From contig JABFRP010000001.1 of assembly GCA_013141115.1 (NCBI GenBank), forward strand, positions 186,001 through 250,000: a DNA stretch of 64,000 bases. The letters are read 5' to 3'. The DNA comes from Ferruginibacter sp. GTDB lineage: Bacteria; Bacteroidota; Bacteroidia; Chitinophagales; Chitinophagaceae. Positions 28,516 to 37,372 of the stretch are shown one piece after another. A model generated the notes under the pieces. That model was given only the letters and a program-made list of their open reading frames with translations. It searched no databases and was not told the DNA's origin. The position numbers and the translations under genes were made by a program. Positions within the stretch are counted from its first letter, which is position 1, and the number at the start of each line of letters is the position of its first letter.

Positions 28516-28982
28516 CAGCAATAATTTTATTGCAATAAATATAAAACTTTTTTGTGCTTAAGTGATGGTAACGGTTGGGTAGCTTTTAATTAGTGGCTTT
28601 ATTTTTTTAGGCTGCATTATGCTGCGGTCGCAGACCGCCTGAACTTGTAGACACCAGTGACCAACCTTCGGTTGAACACTGGCGCCAGTGGGGATTATGG
28701 GGCGAATGCGGCGTATTTGAAAAAGGTGTTTCAGTAAAAAGAATGTGCCAGTATTTTTTTGGGACTGGCATTTGTTTTCCATGGCATCATCGTTGTGTCA
28801 CTCACTTGTACTACATACCATTGTTCAGCTTTTATTGAAGCGGAGAATGATGGCATGGCTTTTAATTAGCGGCTATATTTTTTTAGGCTGTACCATGCTT
28901 CGGACTCAGACCGCATGAACTTGTAGACACCAGTGACCAACCTTCGGTTGAACACTGGCGCCAGCGGCCGGAAGAAGCAGTT
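28516..28982. repeat. Two ~110-base direct repeats with large palindrome beside RAYT
   Basis: Two near-identical segments, about 28579-28690 and 28856-28972, share TTTTAATTAG, TTTTTTTAGGCTG, a CAGACCGC(C/A)TGAACTTGTAG block and a 37-base palindrome GACACCAGTG...CACTGGCGCC with CTTCG at the loop. Between them lies a gene vestige (28693-28737) and a partial copy of a dispersed element containing GAGTGACACAACGATG in reverse (about 28774-28850). No complete gene is visible. Confidence 0.75.
28693..28737 (+). pseudogene. Vestige: last 14 codons of a TIM-barrel paralogue
   Basis: The bases read DYGANAAYLKKVFQ then stop. The fusion protein ending at 27859 finishes YNYGANVAYLKKIFQ then stop. The nucleotide match continues past the stop into a short AGNA...ATG stretch. 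This is the 3' end of a second, related gene whose body is gone, embedded between two palindromic repeats. Confidence 0.65.
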
Positions 28983-31505
28983 CTATTTTAGCCTTTTTCG
29001 ATAATTTTCAGAATAGTCATTAATTAAATTTTCCATGGCCAATTTATGTGTATTAATAAATTCTTGAACCTTTTCATCACTAATTTCATTTAATTTGTAT
29101 GGTTTAAATTCTTTTATAAATGATTTAATGTTTGATTTTAGTTCTCTAAGTTTGCCTCTTCTCATTATTTGGACATCATGTGTAAAATTGCCATGATAAG
29201 ACAAATTTTTAGTTGGAATGATTAATATGCGTTTGACAAAACAGTCTTTCCCGTATACTTCCTCAAACCAACCGCAATGAGAACTCATTTGTCCTGCTTC
29301 ATATTTGTTAATATCATCTCTTTCTTCATCTACTTCACTTTTACATTCAAATAAAAGATATTTAGAATCAACACCGCACCATAAATTGTCAGGCCCTTTT
29401 CTAAATTCTTTATCGGGTCTTTGGCTAGTAAATCCTAATACTGAACCAACATCTGCCAATGCTCTTTCAAATTTCTCTGCATCAACTCCGAAACTTAAAT
29501 CACCAAGAATGCCATCTACTGCTAAACTTAGTTCTTCAAATGAATTATAGTTTGACTGGAATTCTTTAATCCTTTTTATTCTATTTTCATTTATGTATTC
29601 TATCTTCTTATAACTAATACCATCTTTTGGCTTAAGTAGTTGAAGATTACTTTTAAAAGCACTTTTCTGAATCGTGTTGGAATCAGTCTTACTAAGATAA
29701 TACCTGTATCTGGCTAAAGTTTGCAGATACCAACCTTTCTCATGGAGATCAGAAAAAGTGTCGGCTAGCTTTTGCATTTTTGTACAAGCGCTTTCATAAT
29801 CTCCTAAGTAGTTTGCATACTCACAATCTCTTTCAGTTTGTAGAATAGAATAAATTTCTTTTTTGCTTTCATCCTTTGTGATTTTATCCATTTCCTCTTT
29901 ATAAAAGTCTTTCCAACCTTCATCCCTTTGTAAAGACTGCCGAATAAGTGATGTTAAAACTTCAAATGCACCTTTCCCTTTTAAATCTTCTTGTCCCATG
30001 TCCGCTATCTGTAATCCGATTTCAATTTGTTTCCGTGTTTGTTCAGAGAAATACTTACTCGTTTTCGCACTTTTAATAAATTTTACTAAATCTGCACCAA
30101 GAATTAAAACAACAGTATAATCTTTTTCTCCTCTAACGCTTCTTCCAAGACCTTGTTCAATTTTTTGTGCAATCTTAATATTAATTATATCGCTTGTAGA
30201 TCTACAAGTCTCTTCATATTTTTCATATAAGGAATTGAAGTAAGGCATTGAGTCGATTATCAAAATTCTACAGGATTCATCTGGCAAATCAATGCCATCA
30301 TATCTATTTGCAATTACTAAAGTTTTTAAATATGCTCCTCTTTTCAGATTTGTTATTTCATTGAAAATAGTATCTGGTTTTGCAACAGTAGCTCCCAATG
30401 TTTCGTATAAATTAGCTTTTTTAAAACTTGGTGCCAGCGCAACAATACCATATCCCTTTTTGCTTTGGGGCGCAAATTTATTTATAATCAGTTCTCGCTC
30501 TAAACTATCATCTATCAAAGACGGGAGAAGTAACATTTTTTCACCTGACCATTTTTGATCGATAATTGTTAAAGGGTTTTTCACTGAATCAATTGAAAAA
30601 TTTAAACCCTTTATAAAGAACGAGTCATCCTGGGTAGTTGCAGACATCAAAATTCTTTGATCTGCATTATTGAATGTGCCAAATTTTTCCAATGGGATTT
30701 GATATGGAGTAATTTCTATTTCGCTTCCACTAATAATAGCCTGACACTTATCTATATGATCCTTAATAATAGGCCAAACAAAAGTTATTTCTGTATCGGT
30801 TTTATAATCGGATAGAATTTTTGTTACTTCAGTTTTTTTATCTATCCAAGACCAATATGGTATTGGCATTATTGTTTCATAGTTACCACTTTCCATATCT
30901 AAGAAACTACCTTCCCCTTGATTTATAAGATCGTCTTTAAATAAGGTCAATAGTTTTTGGTAACCTTCATGGTCTTTAGATAATTTTATTGTAAAGGAGC
31001 TTTTTATAGAATCAATGCAAGCATGAGAATCATCTAAAATAATGCATCCAACCTGAGTAGAATTGTTATCCAGTCCAAAAATACTTTTGCCATTGAAAAG
31101 TTTTTGGATATGGGTTATCAATATCCTTTTTCCAGTCAAAAAATCATTTGGCAAATCATTATCAGGCTGTATTATGCAGAAGGGGATGCCGAATTTTTTA
31201 GCCTCAATACAAACTTGGTCAACAAGATATTTGTTAGGGCAAACAAATATTGATGGCTTGCCAGTACTGTTTAACTTCGAAAATAAAATTAAGAGACCTA
31301 TAAGCGTTTTGCCTTCCCCTGTATGAAGCTTCACTATTAAATCTTTGTCATCCTTACGATTTTTAAACCATTCATCTAAAATTTGGGTTTGCACTGGCCT
31401 TAATGGACCTGTTACACTTTTTCTGTCTAAAGTGTTATAAAGTTCTAACGGATTTGCAATTTTATCACCAACGACTTTGCTTAATTTCTTTTTAAAGTCA
31501 ACCAT
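28983..31505 (-). CDS. SF2 helicase with C-terminal PD-(D/E)XK-like nuclease domain
   Basis: About 840 aa. The DEAD-like helicase core has Walker A HTGEGKT (residues 61-67) and motif II DDSH (158-161). Motif VI is GLGRSVRG (about 455-462). The middle is helical. Near residues 676-760 the pattern GPDNLW ... LLFECKSE gives Asp706, Glu720 and Lys722 in the order and spacing of a PD-(D/E)XK nuclease. Such helicase-nuclease fusions are common in antiphage defence. It is encoded opposite to the catabolic genes in a repeat-rich accessory zone. The function as a defence gene is inference; a DNA-repair role is possible. Confidence 0.8.
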   Translation of the reverse strand: MVDFKKKLSKVVGDKIANPLELYNTLDRKSVTGPLRPVQTQILDEWFKNRKDDKDLIVKLHTGEGKTLIGLLILFSKLNSTGKPSIFVCPNKYLVDQVCIEAKKFGIPFCIIQPDNDLPNDFLTGKRILITHIQKLFNGKSIFGLDNNSTQVGCIILDDSHACIDSIKSSFTIKLSKDHEGYQKLLTLFKDDLINQGEGSFLDMESGNYETIMPIPYWSWIDKKTEVTKILSDYKTDTEITFVWPIIKDHIDKCQAIISGSEIEITPYQIPLEKFGTFNNADQRILMSATTQDDSFFIKGLNFSIDSVKNPLTIIDQKWSGEKMLLLPSLIDDSLERELIINKFAPQSKKGYGIVALAPSFKKANLYETLGATVAKPDTIFNEITNLKRGAYLKTLVIANRYDGIDLPDESCRILIIDSMPYFNSLYEKYEETCRSTSDIINIKIAQKIEQGLGRSVRGEKDYTVVLILGADLVKFIKSAKTSKYFSEQTRKQIEIGLQIADMGQEDLKGKGAFEVLTSLIRQSLQRDEGWKDFYKEEMDKITKDESKKEIYSILQTERDCEYANYLGDYESACTKMQKLADTFSDLHEKGWYLQTLARYRYYLSKTDSNTIQKSAFKSNLQLLKPKDGISYKKIEYINENRIKRIKEFQSNYNSFEELSLAVDGILGDLSFGVDAEKFERALADVGSVLGFTSQRPDKEFRKGPDNLWCGVDSKYLLFECKSEVDEERDDINKYEAGQMSSHCGWFEEVYGKDCFVKRILIIPTKNLSYHGNFTHDVQIMRRGKLRELKSNIKSFIKEFKPYKLNEISDEKVQEFINTHKLAMENLINDYSENYRKRLK

Positions 31506-31745
31506 TGAATTTGTTTTAATTGTTATACAAATTTACAACTGTCTATACAGACATAAAGAATTAACTATTTCGTGAAGTAGTTGAAAGCCTGATTTAAATA
31601 TAAACGGAGGATGTTCTAATTACTGTAAACGTATGTATTTATGGTATAAGACGTTAGATTAAACAAAAAGCCCCCACTGGTATGCCATACAAGTGAGTGA
31701 CATAACGATGCTGCCATAAAAACCTAAAGCTTGTTCCCAAAAAAT
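31506..31745. other. Gap between Fic and helicase genes
   Basis: No gene is visible. It holds the helicase promoter candidate (31528-31557) and, at about 31670-31740, a diverged copy of the dispersed element with TACAAGTGAGTGACATAACG and the closing CCCAAAAAATTTA tract adjacent to the 3' end of the fic gene. Confidence 0.5.
31528..31557 (-). promoter_or_regulatory. Candidate Bacteroidota promoter with operator-like repeat for the helicase
   Basis: Reading the minus strand, TTTA (31557-31554), 18 bases, then TAAATTTG (31535-31528), close to the Bacteroidota consensus TTTG / TAnnTTTG. Inside the spacer is a near-palindrome TGTCTGTATAGACA (12 of 14 bases symmetric), a possible operator. The start codon is 22 bases downstream of the -7 box. 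Confidence 0.45.
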
Positions 31746-32831
31746 TTACTCCTTCTTCAAAATATCCATCAGCTTAAAATTAAGATACAGTTTTTCTTTG
31801 CCCACCACCACACTTTTTAAAAAGCCTTTTTCTTCGAGGCTGGTTAAATAATTACCCGCTGTTTTTACATTGCCTACACCGGCTGCGGCAATATGGTTTC
31901 TTTTTGTGTAGGGCAGGCGAAACAGTTCTTCCACCAGCTCACGAGAGTAAACTTTGGGTAATTTTTTTTGTATGTCTTTGCCCATGCTTTGCATTAGCTT
32001 TTCAATTTTTGCAATGCGCTGTTTACCGGTTTCGGCAGTAGTTTCTACCATGTCGAGCATATACATTATCCAACTTTGCCAGTCGTTTTTTTCTGTCACG
32101 TTTCGCAACTTAATATAATAGTCGTCCCGGTGTTTCATAATATAGTTGCTTAAATACAATGCAGGCATATCCATCAGTCCGCTAAATTGTAAATACAGCA
32201 ACAGGATAATTCTGCCGGTTCTTCCATTACCGTCAAAGAACGGGTGAATGGCTTCAAACTGGTAGTGAATGAGTGCCAGCTTTACCAATGGGTCGGTATC
32301 GTCATCAGTATTTATAAAAGTTTCCAGTGCTTTCAGTTTATCTCTTATTATTTTTTCACCCTCAGGTGGTGTATAAACTACTTTTCCTGTCACCGGGTTT
32401 TTCAATTGAGTGCCTGGTACATTTCTTATGCCCGATTCATTTTCTTTTACAATCTGCATAATAGCAATAAAAAGATTGGTAGTAAGAATGGGCTTCTTTT
32501 TTATTTGTTGCAAGCCATACCACAAGGCATCTTTATAATGAATGACTTCTTTGGTGGCAAGGGTTTCAACCTTCTTATCTGTAATAGTTGCCTGAAATAA
32601 TTCATCCTGCGTAGTGATGATATTTTCAATGGCAGAACTTGCCTGTGCTTCCTGCAGGTTAATGGTATCAATAAACAGCATTGGGTTGGGCAGGTTTTTA
32701 ATGGCTCCTTTTAATTCGGATAAAGCTCTGCTTGCAGTAATAATTTTCTTCAGTATAGTTTTGGTTTCTATATCGGCCTTTGGCGGTAAATCAGGTAAAT
32801 TATTGTAAGGCTTTAGGGGATTATATTTCAT
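31746..32831 (-). CDS. Fic family protein with N-terminal inhibitory motif
   Basis: About 361 aa. The Fic_N region comes first, with an inhibition motif SSAIEN (Ser65, Glu69, Asn70). The catalytic loop HPFFDGNGRTGR follows (His196), fully intact. A C-terminal winged-helix-like segment has VGNVKTAGNYLTSLEEKGFL. Fic proteins transfer AMP to hydroxyls of target proteins. The start at 32831 begins MKYNPLKPYN; a frame extension to 32861 only translates a palindromic repeat. It stands alone in the accessory zone without a visible antitoxin gene, consistent with a self-inhibited class II Fic. Confidence 0.92.
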   Translation of the reverse strand: MKYNPLKPYNNLPDLPPKADIETKTILKKIITASRALSELKGAIKNLPNPMLFIDTINLQEAQASSAIENIITTQDELFQATITDKKVETLATKEVIHYKDALWYGLQQIKKKPILTTNLFIAIMQIVKENESGIRNVPGTQLKNPVTGKVVYTPPEGEKIIRDKLKALETFINTDDDTDPLVKLALIHYQFEAIHPFFDGNGRTGRIILLLYLQFSGLMDMPALYLSNYIMKHRDDYYIKLRNVTEKNDWQSWIMYMLDMVETTAETGKQRIAKIEKLMQSMGKDIQKKLPKVYSRELVEELFRLPYTKRNHIAAAGVGNVKTAGNYLTSLEEKGFLKSVVVGKEKLYLNFKLMDILKKE

Positions 32832-33251
32832 AATTATTGATTTTTGAACGAGGGCGTTCAACGCCCTCGTTTTTTAAACGAAGGTAAAAATAGGCAAATT
32901 TCGCCCTCGTTCAAAATATAGGGGCGTGGCACGCCCTCGTTCAAATTTGGCTTTTTTGGCTGTAAAAATATGCGTTTTTACAGGTGTGTTCCTACAAACG
33001 CTAAGATAAAAGCTCCCCATTGGTATGTCCTCAAAGTGATTCATTATTTTCCCTTTTTCTCAAAAAGGAAAAATAACAGAACAAGTTCGCAACGATGCTG
33101 CCATGGAAAACTGAAGCTGGCATTAAAAAATCAAATAGTAATATTTTCCATCTTTTTAGTAAATACATACCTTGTCTGGCGGCGTAGTTGTAGGTAAATT
33201 GTACATTGTAATAGCTTTGCTCACTATTTTTTAGCGCACTAATTAGTAACG
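32832..33251. repeat. ACGCCCTCGTTCAA repeats upstream of fic, and gap
   Basis: AACGAGGGCGT-tca-ACGCCCTCGTT is a perfect 11-bp hairpin at 32847-32871, directly upstream of the fic start. Two more CGCCCTCGTTCAAA units follow at 32902-32915 and 32932-32945. From about 33010 to 33120 another diverged dispersed element with CAACGATGCTGCCATGGAAAA appears. No gene is visible. Confidence 0.7.
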
Positions 33252-35762
33252 ATGAAACGATTGCCCCAATACCTGTTGGTATTGTTATTGCTGATGAATT
33301 TTCCTGCATGGGCGGTGGATATTTTTGTAGCCACCAATGGGTCGGATCTAAACGACGGATCGAAAGAAAAACCCCTGGCCACCGTTGCCGCTGCCTTACG
33401 CAAAGCAAGAAATTTACGCCGGCTGAATGATGAAAGTATCAAAAACGGTATTCATATAATTTTACGGGGGGGTAACTACCAGGTTTTAGAAACCATTGTA
33501 ATAAAACCTGAAGATGGCGGTACCCGGGAAAGCGTTACTTATATTGAAGCCGCCGAAAATGAACAACCTGTTTTAAGTGGTGGCGTGCCAATAAGCAATT
33601 GGAAAAAAATGACGGCGGCTGTAAATGGCCTGCAAAAAAATATACAGTCAAAAATCTGGGTGGCAGATGTGCCGCTGGTGAATGGCGGTCTTTTTAATTT
33701 CCGTCAACTTTGGGTGGATGATACAAAAGCCACAAGGGCAAAATCTGCCAATGGCGAAACCATGCATCGTATTTTAAACTGGAATAAACAGGAAGCAGCC
33801 TGTGTGATACCAACCCCGGCATTTCAAAATCTGGATAAAACAAAAGGTGTTGAACTCTTCATTCATCAATGGTGGGAGATTGCCAACCTGCGCATTAAAA
33901 AAATGCAGGTAATGGGCGACAGCACCAAGCTGTTTTTTGAACAACCTGAAAGTAAAATACAAAACGAACATCCCTGGCCTGCGCCGTGGCTGAGTGCGGC
34001 AACCGGCAACTCTGCTTTTTATCTCACCAACGCCATACAGTTTTTAGATGAACCGGGTGAATGGTATTTAGATGCAGCGAATAAAAAATTATACTACTGG
34101 CCACGGGTGGGTGAAAATTTAGCAACGGCAAAAGTGCTGGCACCGTTTACTGAAACATTAATTAGTGTGCAAGGAACGATTGATGCACCGGTTACCAATT
34201 TGGTGATTGAAGGCATTTCTTTTCAGCATACGGGTTGGTTGCGTCCATCGCAACAAGGCCATGTGCCGCACCAGATAGGGTTGTACATGACGGAAGCCTA
34301 CCGGTTGAAACCTGCAGGCACTATTGCAAAACCAGGATTGGATAACCAGGCATGGATTGGCCGGCAGGCTGCTGCCGTAGAGTTGAGTTATGCCCTGCGG
34401 ACAAGAGTTAAAGATTGTTCTTTTAAACATTTGGCTGCTACAGGCATTGATTTAAAAAAAGGGGTGAAGGATAATATGACGAAGAGAAATTTGTTCAGCG
34501 ATATTGGCGGCACAGCAATACTGGCGGGTAATTACGGTGATGAAGGCAGGGAAATTCATTTGCCTTTTAACCCGAAAGATGAAAGAGAGAAATGCGATGT
34601 TATTTTAATTGAAAATAATTTTATTACCAATGCCACCAACGAAGATTGGGGTGCGGTGGGTATTGGCTGTGGTTTTGTGAACAGAACAATTATTCGTCAT
34701 AATGAAATTGAAAATGTATCGTACAGCGGTATTAGTGTAGGTTGGGGATGGACACCAGAACCCAATATGATGAAGGATAACCGGATTGTTGCCAATAAAA
34801 TTCATCACTACGGTAAATGGAATTACGATTGCAGCGGTATTTACACCTTGAGTGCCCAGCCCAATTCAATCATTGAAGACAATTATATTGACAGCATTTA
34901 TAAATCTCCCATTGCACACTTGCCTTCGCATTGGTTTTATATTTATACAGATGAAGGCTCCTCTCATTTTACAGTAAGAAATAACTGGACGCCTTCAACA
35001 AAATATTTACAAAACGCCAATGGCCCCGGTAATGTGTGGAGCAATAATGGTCCGCAAGTACATGACAGTGTAAAGCAAAACGCCGGATTGGAAAAGGAGT
35101 TTCAATACCTGACGGCGAATAAAACGGCAAAGACACCAACAATAAATGAAGAACATAATGAAGTGATTGAACTGGTAGTGAAGGAAGGCCAGCAACTGGA
35201 CTTGCAAAAACTGAAATTATTATTGGCTAACAATAATATGGATAGCAGCGCCATTTACCACTGGCAAAACCATTATGTAATTTTCAGCAGGGTGCAGGAT
35301 TTAGGTGTGATGGAAGGAAGGCTGCAGAATAATTTCCCCCAAGCGACGGTGAAAGCTTACCATAATATGTTTTACGAGTACAGCAAGAAGAAACATTGTG
35401 CTGATAAAACAACTGCTAAAGAATGGACACATATTTTACTCACCGCTAATTTGGTGGCAGATAAAAAATTACAACAGGAATATTTAGATTACCATAACAC
35501 ACAGTTTGAAAAATGGCCTGACATTGCCAAAGGGTTTTGCAATGCCGATTTTCAGCAGTTGCTGATTTTTAAGAATGGCAGACAGTTGGTTTTGATTATC
35601 AGTATTCCTAAAGGGAAAACATTGGATGAGTTAAATCCGAAAACAACGGAGCATAATCCAAAGATGAATGAATGGAATACAATAATGGGTAAATACCAGG
35701 AAGGCATTGAAGGGACGAAGAAGGGGGAGAGCTGGGTGTTTTTAAAACCACTGTCGCAATAG
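33252..35762 (+). CDS. Secreted parallel beta-helix protein fused to rhamnose/fucose mutarotase-like domain
   Basis: About 836 aa. The signal peptide ends near NFPAWA. Residues about 23-60 (DIFVATNGSDLNDGSKEKP) and the following repeats (NLVIEGISFQHTGW, IIRHNEIENVSYSGISVG) are typical of right-handed parallel beta-helix glycosidases or lyases. From about residue 635 the fold changes; residues about 722-836 (LQQEYLDYHNTQFEKWPDI, NPKMNEWNTIMGKYQ) match rhamnose/fucose mutarotase-like ferredoxin domains. The beta-helix part may belong to a fucosidase family such as GH141, known from RG-II breakdown, but I cannot confirm this. A hydrolase fused to a mutarotase for its product would be functionally sensible. 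Confidence 0.75.
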   Translation: MKRLPQYLLVLLLLMNFPAWAVDIFVATNGSDLNDGSKEKPLATVAAALRKARNLRRLNDESIKNGIHIILRGGNYQVLETIVIKPEDGGTRESVTYIEAAENEQPVLSGGVPISNWKKMTAAVNGLQKNIQSKIWVADVPLVNGGLFNFRQLWVDDTKATRAKSANGETMHRILNWNKQEAACVIPTPAFQNLDKTKGVELFIHQWWEIANLRIKKMQVMGDSTKLFFEQPESKIQNEHPWPAPWLSAATGNSAFYLTNAIQFLDEPGEWYLDAANKKLYYWPRVGENLATAKVLAPFTETLISVQGTIDAPVTNLVIEGISFQHTGWLRPSQQGHVPHQIGLYMTEAYRLKPAGTIAKPGLDNQAWIGRQAAAVELSYALRTRVKDCSFKHLAATGIDLKKGVKDNMTKRNLFSDIGGTAILAGNYGDEGREIHLPFNPKDEREKCDVILIENNFITNATNEDWGAVGIGCGFVNRTIIRHNEIENVSYSGISVGWGWTPEPNMMKDNRIVANKIHHYGKWNYDCSGIYTLSAQPNSIIEDNYIDSIYKSPIAHLPSHWFYIYTDEGSSHFTVRNNWTPSTKYLQNANGPGNVWSNNGPQVHDSVKQNAGLEKEFQYLTANKTAKTPTINEEHNEVIELVVKEGQQLDLQKLKLLLANNNMDSSAIYHWQNHYVIFSRVQDLGVMEGRLQNNFPQATVKAYHNMFYEYSKKKHCADKTTAKEWTHILLTANLVADKKLQQEYLDYHNTQFEKWPDIAKGFCNADFQQLLIFKNGRQLVLIISIPKGKTLDELNPKTTEHNPKMNEWNTIMGKYQEGIEGTKKGESWVFLKPLSQ

Positions 35763-35768
35763 AATAGG

Positions 35769-35840
35769 CCCGCAGATGTCGTAGAATGCGCAGAAAAGAA
35801 AACCATGCATTTGTTCTGCGTATTCTGCGATATCTGCGGG
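35769..35840. repeat. Large imperfect palindrome CCCGCAGAT...ATCTGCGGG
   Basis: CCCGCAGATgTCGtAGAATgCGCAGAA and its near-complement TTCTGCGtATTCTgCGAtATCTGCGGG are separated by about 18 bases. It begins seven bases after the beta-helix gene stop and could serve as a terminator in either direction. Confidence 0.6.
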
Positions 35841-35861
35841 AGAATTACCCATAGTTTTCGA

Positions 35862-35901
35862 TTTGGCTATAAGTGGTATATTTTGTAGGTTTATAGCCAA
35901 A
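35862..35901. repeat. TTTGGCTATAA / TTATAGCCAAA palindrome, left of ATPase
   Basis: Two inverted 11-base arms 18 bases apart, 17 bases before the ATPase start codon. A matching palindrome lies just after the ATPase gene at 37373-37409. It may be an operator for the ATPase gene or an end of a small mobile cassette. Confidence 0.65.
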
Positions 35902-35917
35902 CCAAAAAGATATAGCA

Positions 35918-37363
35918 ATGCAAAACATCATCGGTAGGGAGAGTGAAATAGATTTCTTTCACTCGGTAATGGAAAGCAATAAGTCGGAGTTTGTAGCGGT
36001 ATATGGCAGGCGGCGGGTGGGTAAAACATTTTTAATAAGAAGTTTCTTTGAAGATAAATTTAGTTTTCACATTACGGGCTTGGCCAATGCCGGCACGGCG
36101 CAGCAATTGCAAAATTTTACGGATTGCTATAAAAAGCTAGCCGGCAAAACAAAATTTGACAAACCGGCAAACTGGAAGGCGGCTTTTCAATTATTGATTA
36201 GCCTGGTGGAAAGATCGAGGCAAAAACGGAAAGTGATTTTTATTGATGAGCTGCCCTGGTTTGATACCACTAATGCCGGCTTTATTCCGGCATTAGAACA
36301 TTTCTGGAATCATTGGGCATCGGCAAGAAAAGATGTGGTGTTAATTGTTTGCGGTTCTGCGGCATCGTGGATGATCAATAAACTCATCAACAATAAAGGG
36401 GGGCTGCACAACAGGGTTACGTACCGGTTAAAAATTGTACCGTTTACCCTGTATGAATGTGAATTGTTTTTAAAAGCGAAAGGTTCGGTGCTGGACAGGT
36501 ACCAGGTAACGCAACTGTATATGGTTTTAGGCGGCATACCTTTTTACTGGGAGCAGGTGCAGCGGCGTTTAAGTGCTGCACAAAATATTGAACGTATTTG
36601 CTTTTCGGAAAACGGGTTGTTGCGTACAGAGTTTAATAATTTATTTAGTTCTTTATTTACTAATTGGGATAAGCATGTAAGTATTGTGCAGGTGCTGGCA
36701 AAAAAAGCCGCCGGACTTACAAGAGATGAAATTGTGAAAGGCGCAAAATTGCCTAATGCCGGCAGCACTACAAGAATATTGAATGAACTGGAAGAAAGCG
36801 GGTTTATAAAAAAGTATGTGCCCTTTGGTAAAAAGATGCGCAACAGTCTTTACCAGTTGGTAGATTTTTATACGCTTTTTTATATGCGGTATTTAAAAGA
36901 TGTACAGGCAGATAATAAAAACAATTGGCTCAATAGTATTGATACGCCTAAACACAGGGCCTGGAGTGGCTATGCTTTTGAACAGGTTTGCCTTTGCCAT
37001 ATAGAGCAACTTAAAAAAGCACTGGGCATTGGCGGGGTGGAAACCTACAGTTCATCATGGCGCAGTGCAGCAAAGGATGGAGGAGCGCAAATAGATTTAG
37101 TGATAGACAGAAAGGATATGGTGATCAATTTATGCGAAATGAAATTTTCAATTAACCCTTTTGTTATTGAAAAAAAATATGCCATGGAACTGAGAAATAA
37201 AATGGGGGTTTTTAGAAAAGAAACAGGTACAAGAAAAGCTTTGTTCCTTACTATGATAACTACTTTTGGGTTACAACAAAATGCCCATTCAACCGGCCTT
37301 ATACAAAACGATTTAAGGCTGGATGCATTATTTAAAAGGGTTGATTATGGTTTGCTGCAATAA
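35918..37363 (+). CDS. AAA-type ATPase with C-terminal DUF234-like domain
   Basis: About 481 aa. N-terminal P-loop YGRRRVGKTFLI (near residue 30), Walker B KVIFIDELPW, a winged-helix region (GLTRDEIVKGAKLPNAGSTT) and a C-terminal domain with ending QIDLVIDRKDMVINLCEMKF, which resembles a nuclease-fold DUF234 part. This family is widespread and poorly understood. It is flanked by matching TTGGCTATAA palindromes on both sides, suggesting that it moves as a unit or regulates itself. Confidence 0.88.
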   Translation: MQNIIGRESEIDFFHSVMESNKSEFVAVYGRRRVGKTFLIRSFFEDKFSFHITGLANAGTAQQLQNFTDCYKKLAGKTKFDKPANWKAAFQLLISLVERSRQKRKVIFIDELPWFDTTNAGFIPALEHFWNHWASARKDVVLIVCGSAASWMINKLINNKGGLHNRVTYRLKIVPFTLYECELFLKAKGSVLDRYQVTQLYMVLGGIPFYWEQVQRRLSAAQNIERICFSENGLLRTEFNNLFSSLFTNWDKHVSIVQVLAKKAAGLTRDEIVKGAKLPNAGSTTRILNELEESGFIKKYVPFGKKMRNSLYQLVDFYTLFYMRYLKDVQADNKNNWLNSIDTPKHRAWSGYAFEQVCLCHIEQLKKALGIGGVETYSSSWRSAAKDGGAQIDLVIDRKDMVINLCEMKFSINPFVIEKKYAMELRNKMGVFRKETGTRKALFLTMITTFGLQQNAHSTGLIQNDLRLDALFKRVDYGLLQ

Positions 37364-37372
37364 AAGTTTGAC

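Noticed and set aside
28558..28782. Small minus-strand open frame of about 74 codons
   Set aside because: It runs through two palindromic repeats and the gene vestige, without conserved residues.
32832..32861. N-terminal extension of Fic (MNALVQKSII)
   Set aside because: The ten codons are the repeat hairpin itself; the conserved Fic_N region begins at the ATG at 32831.
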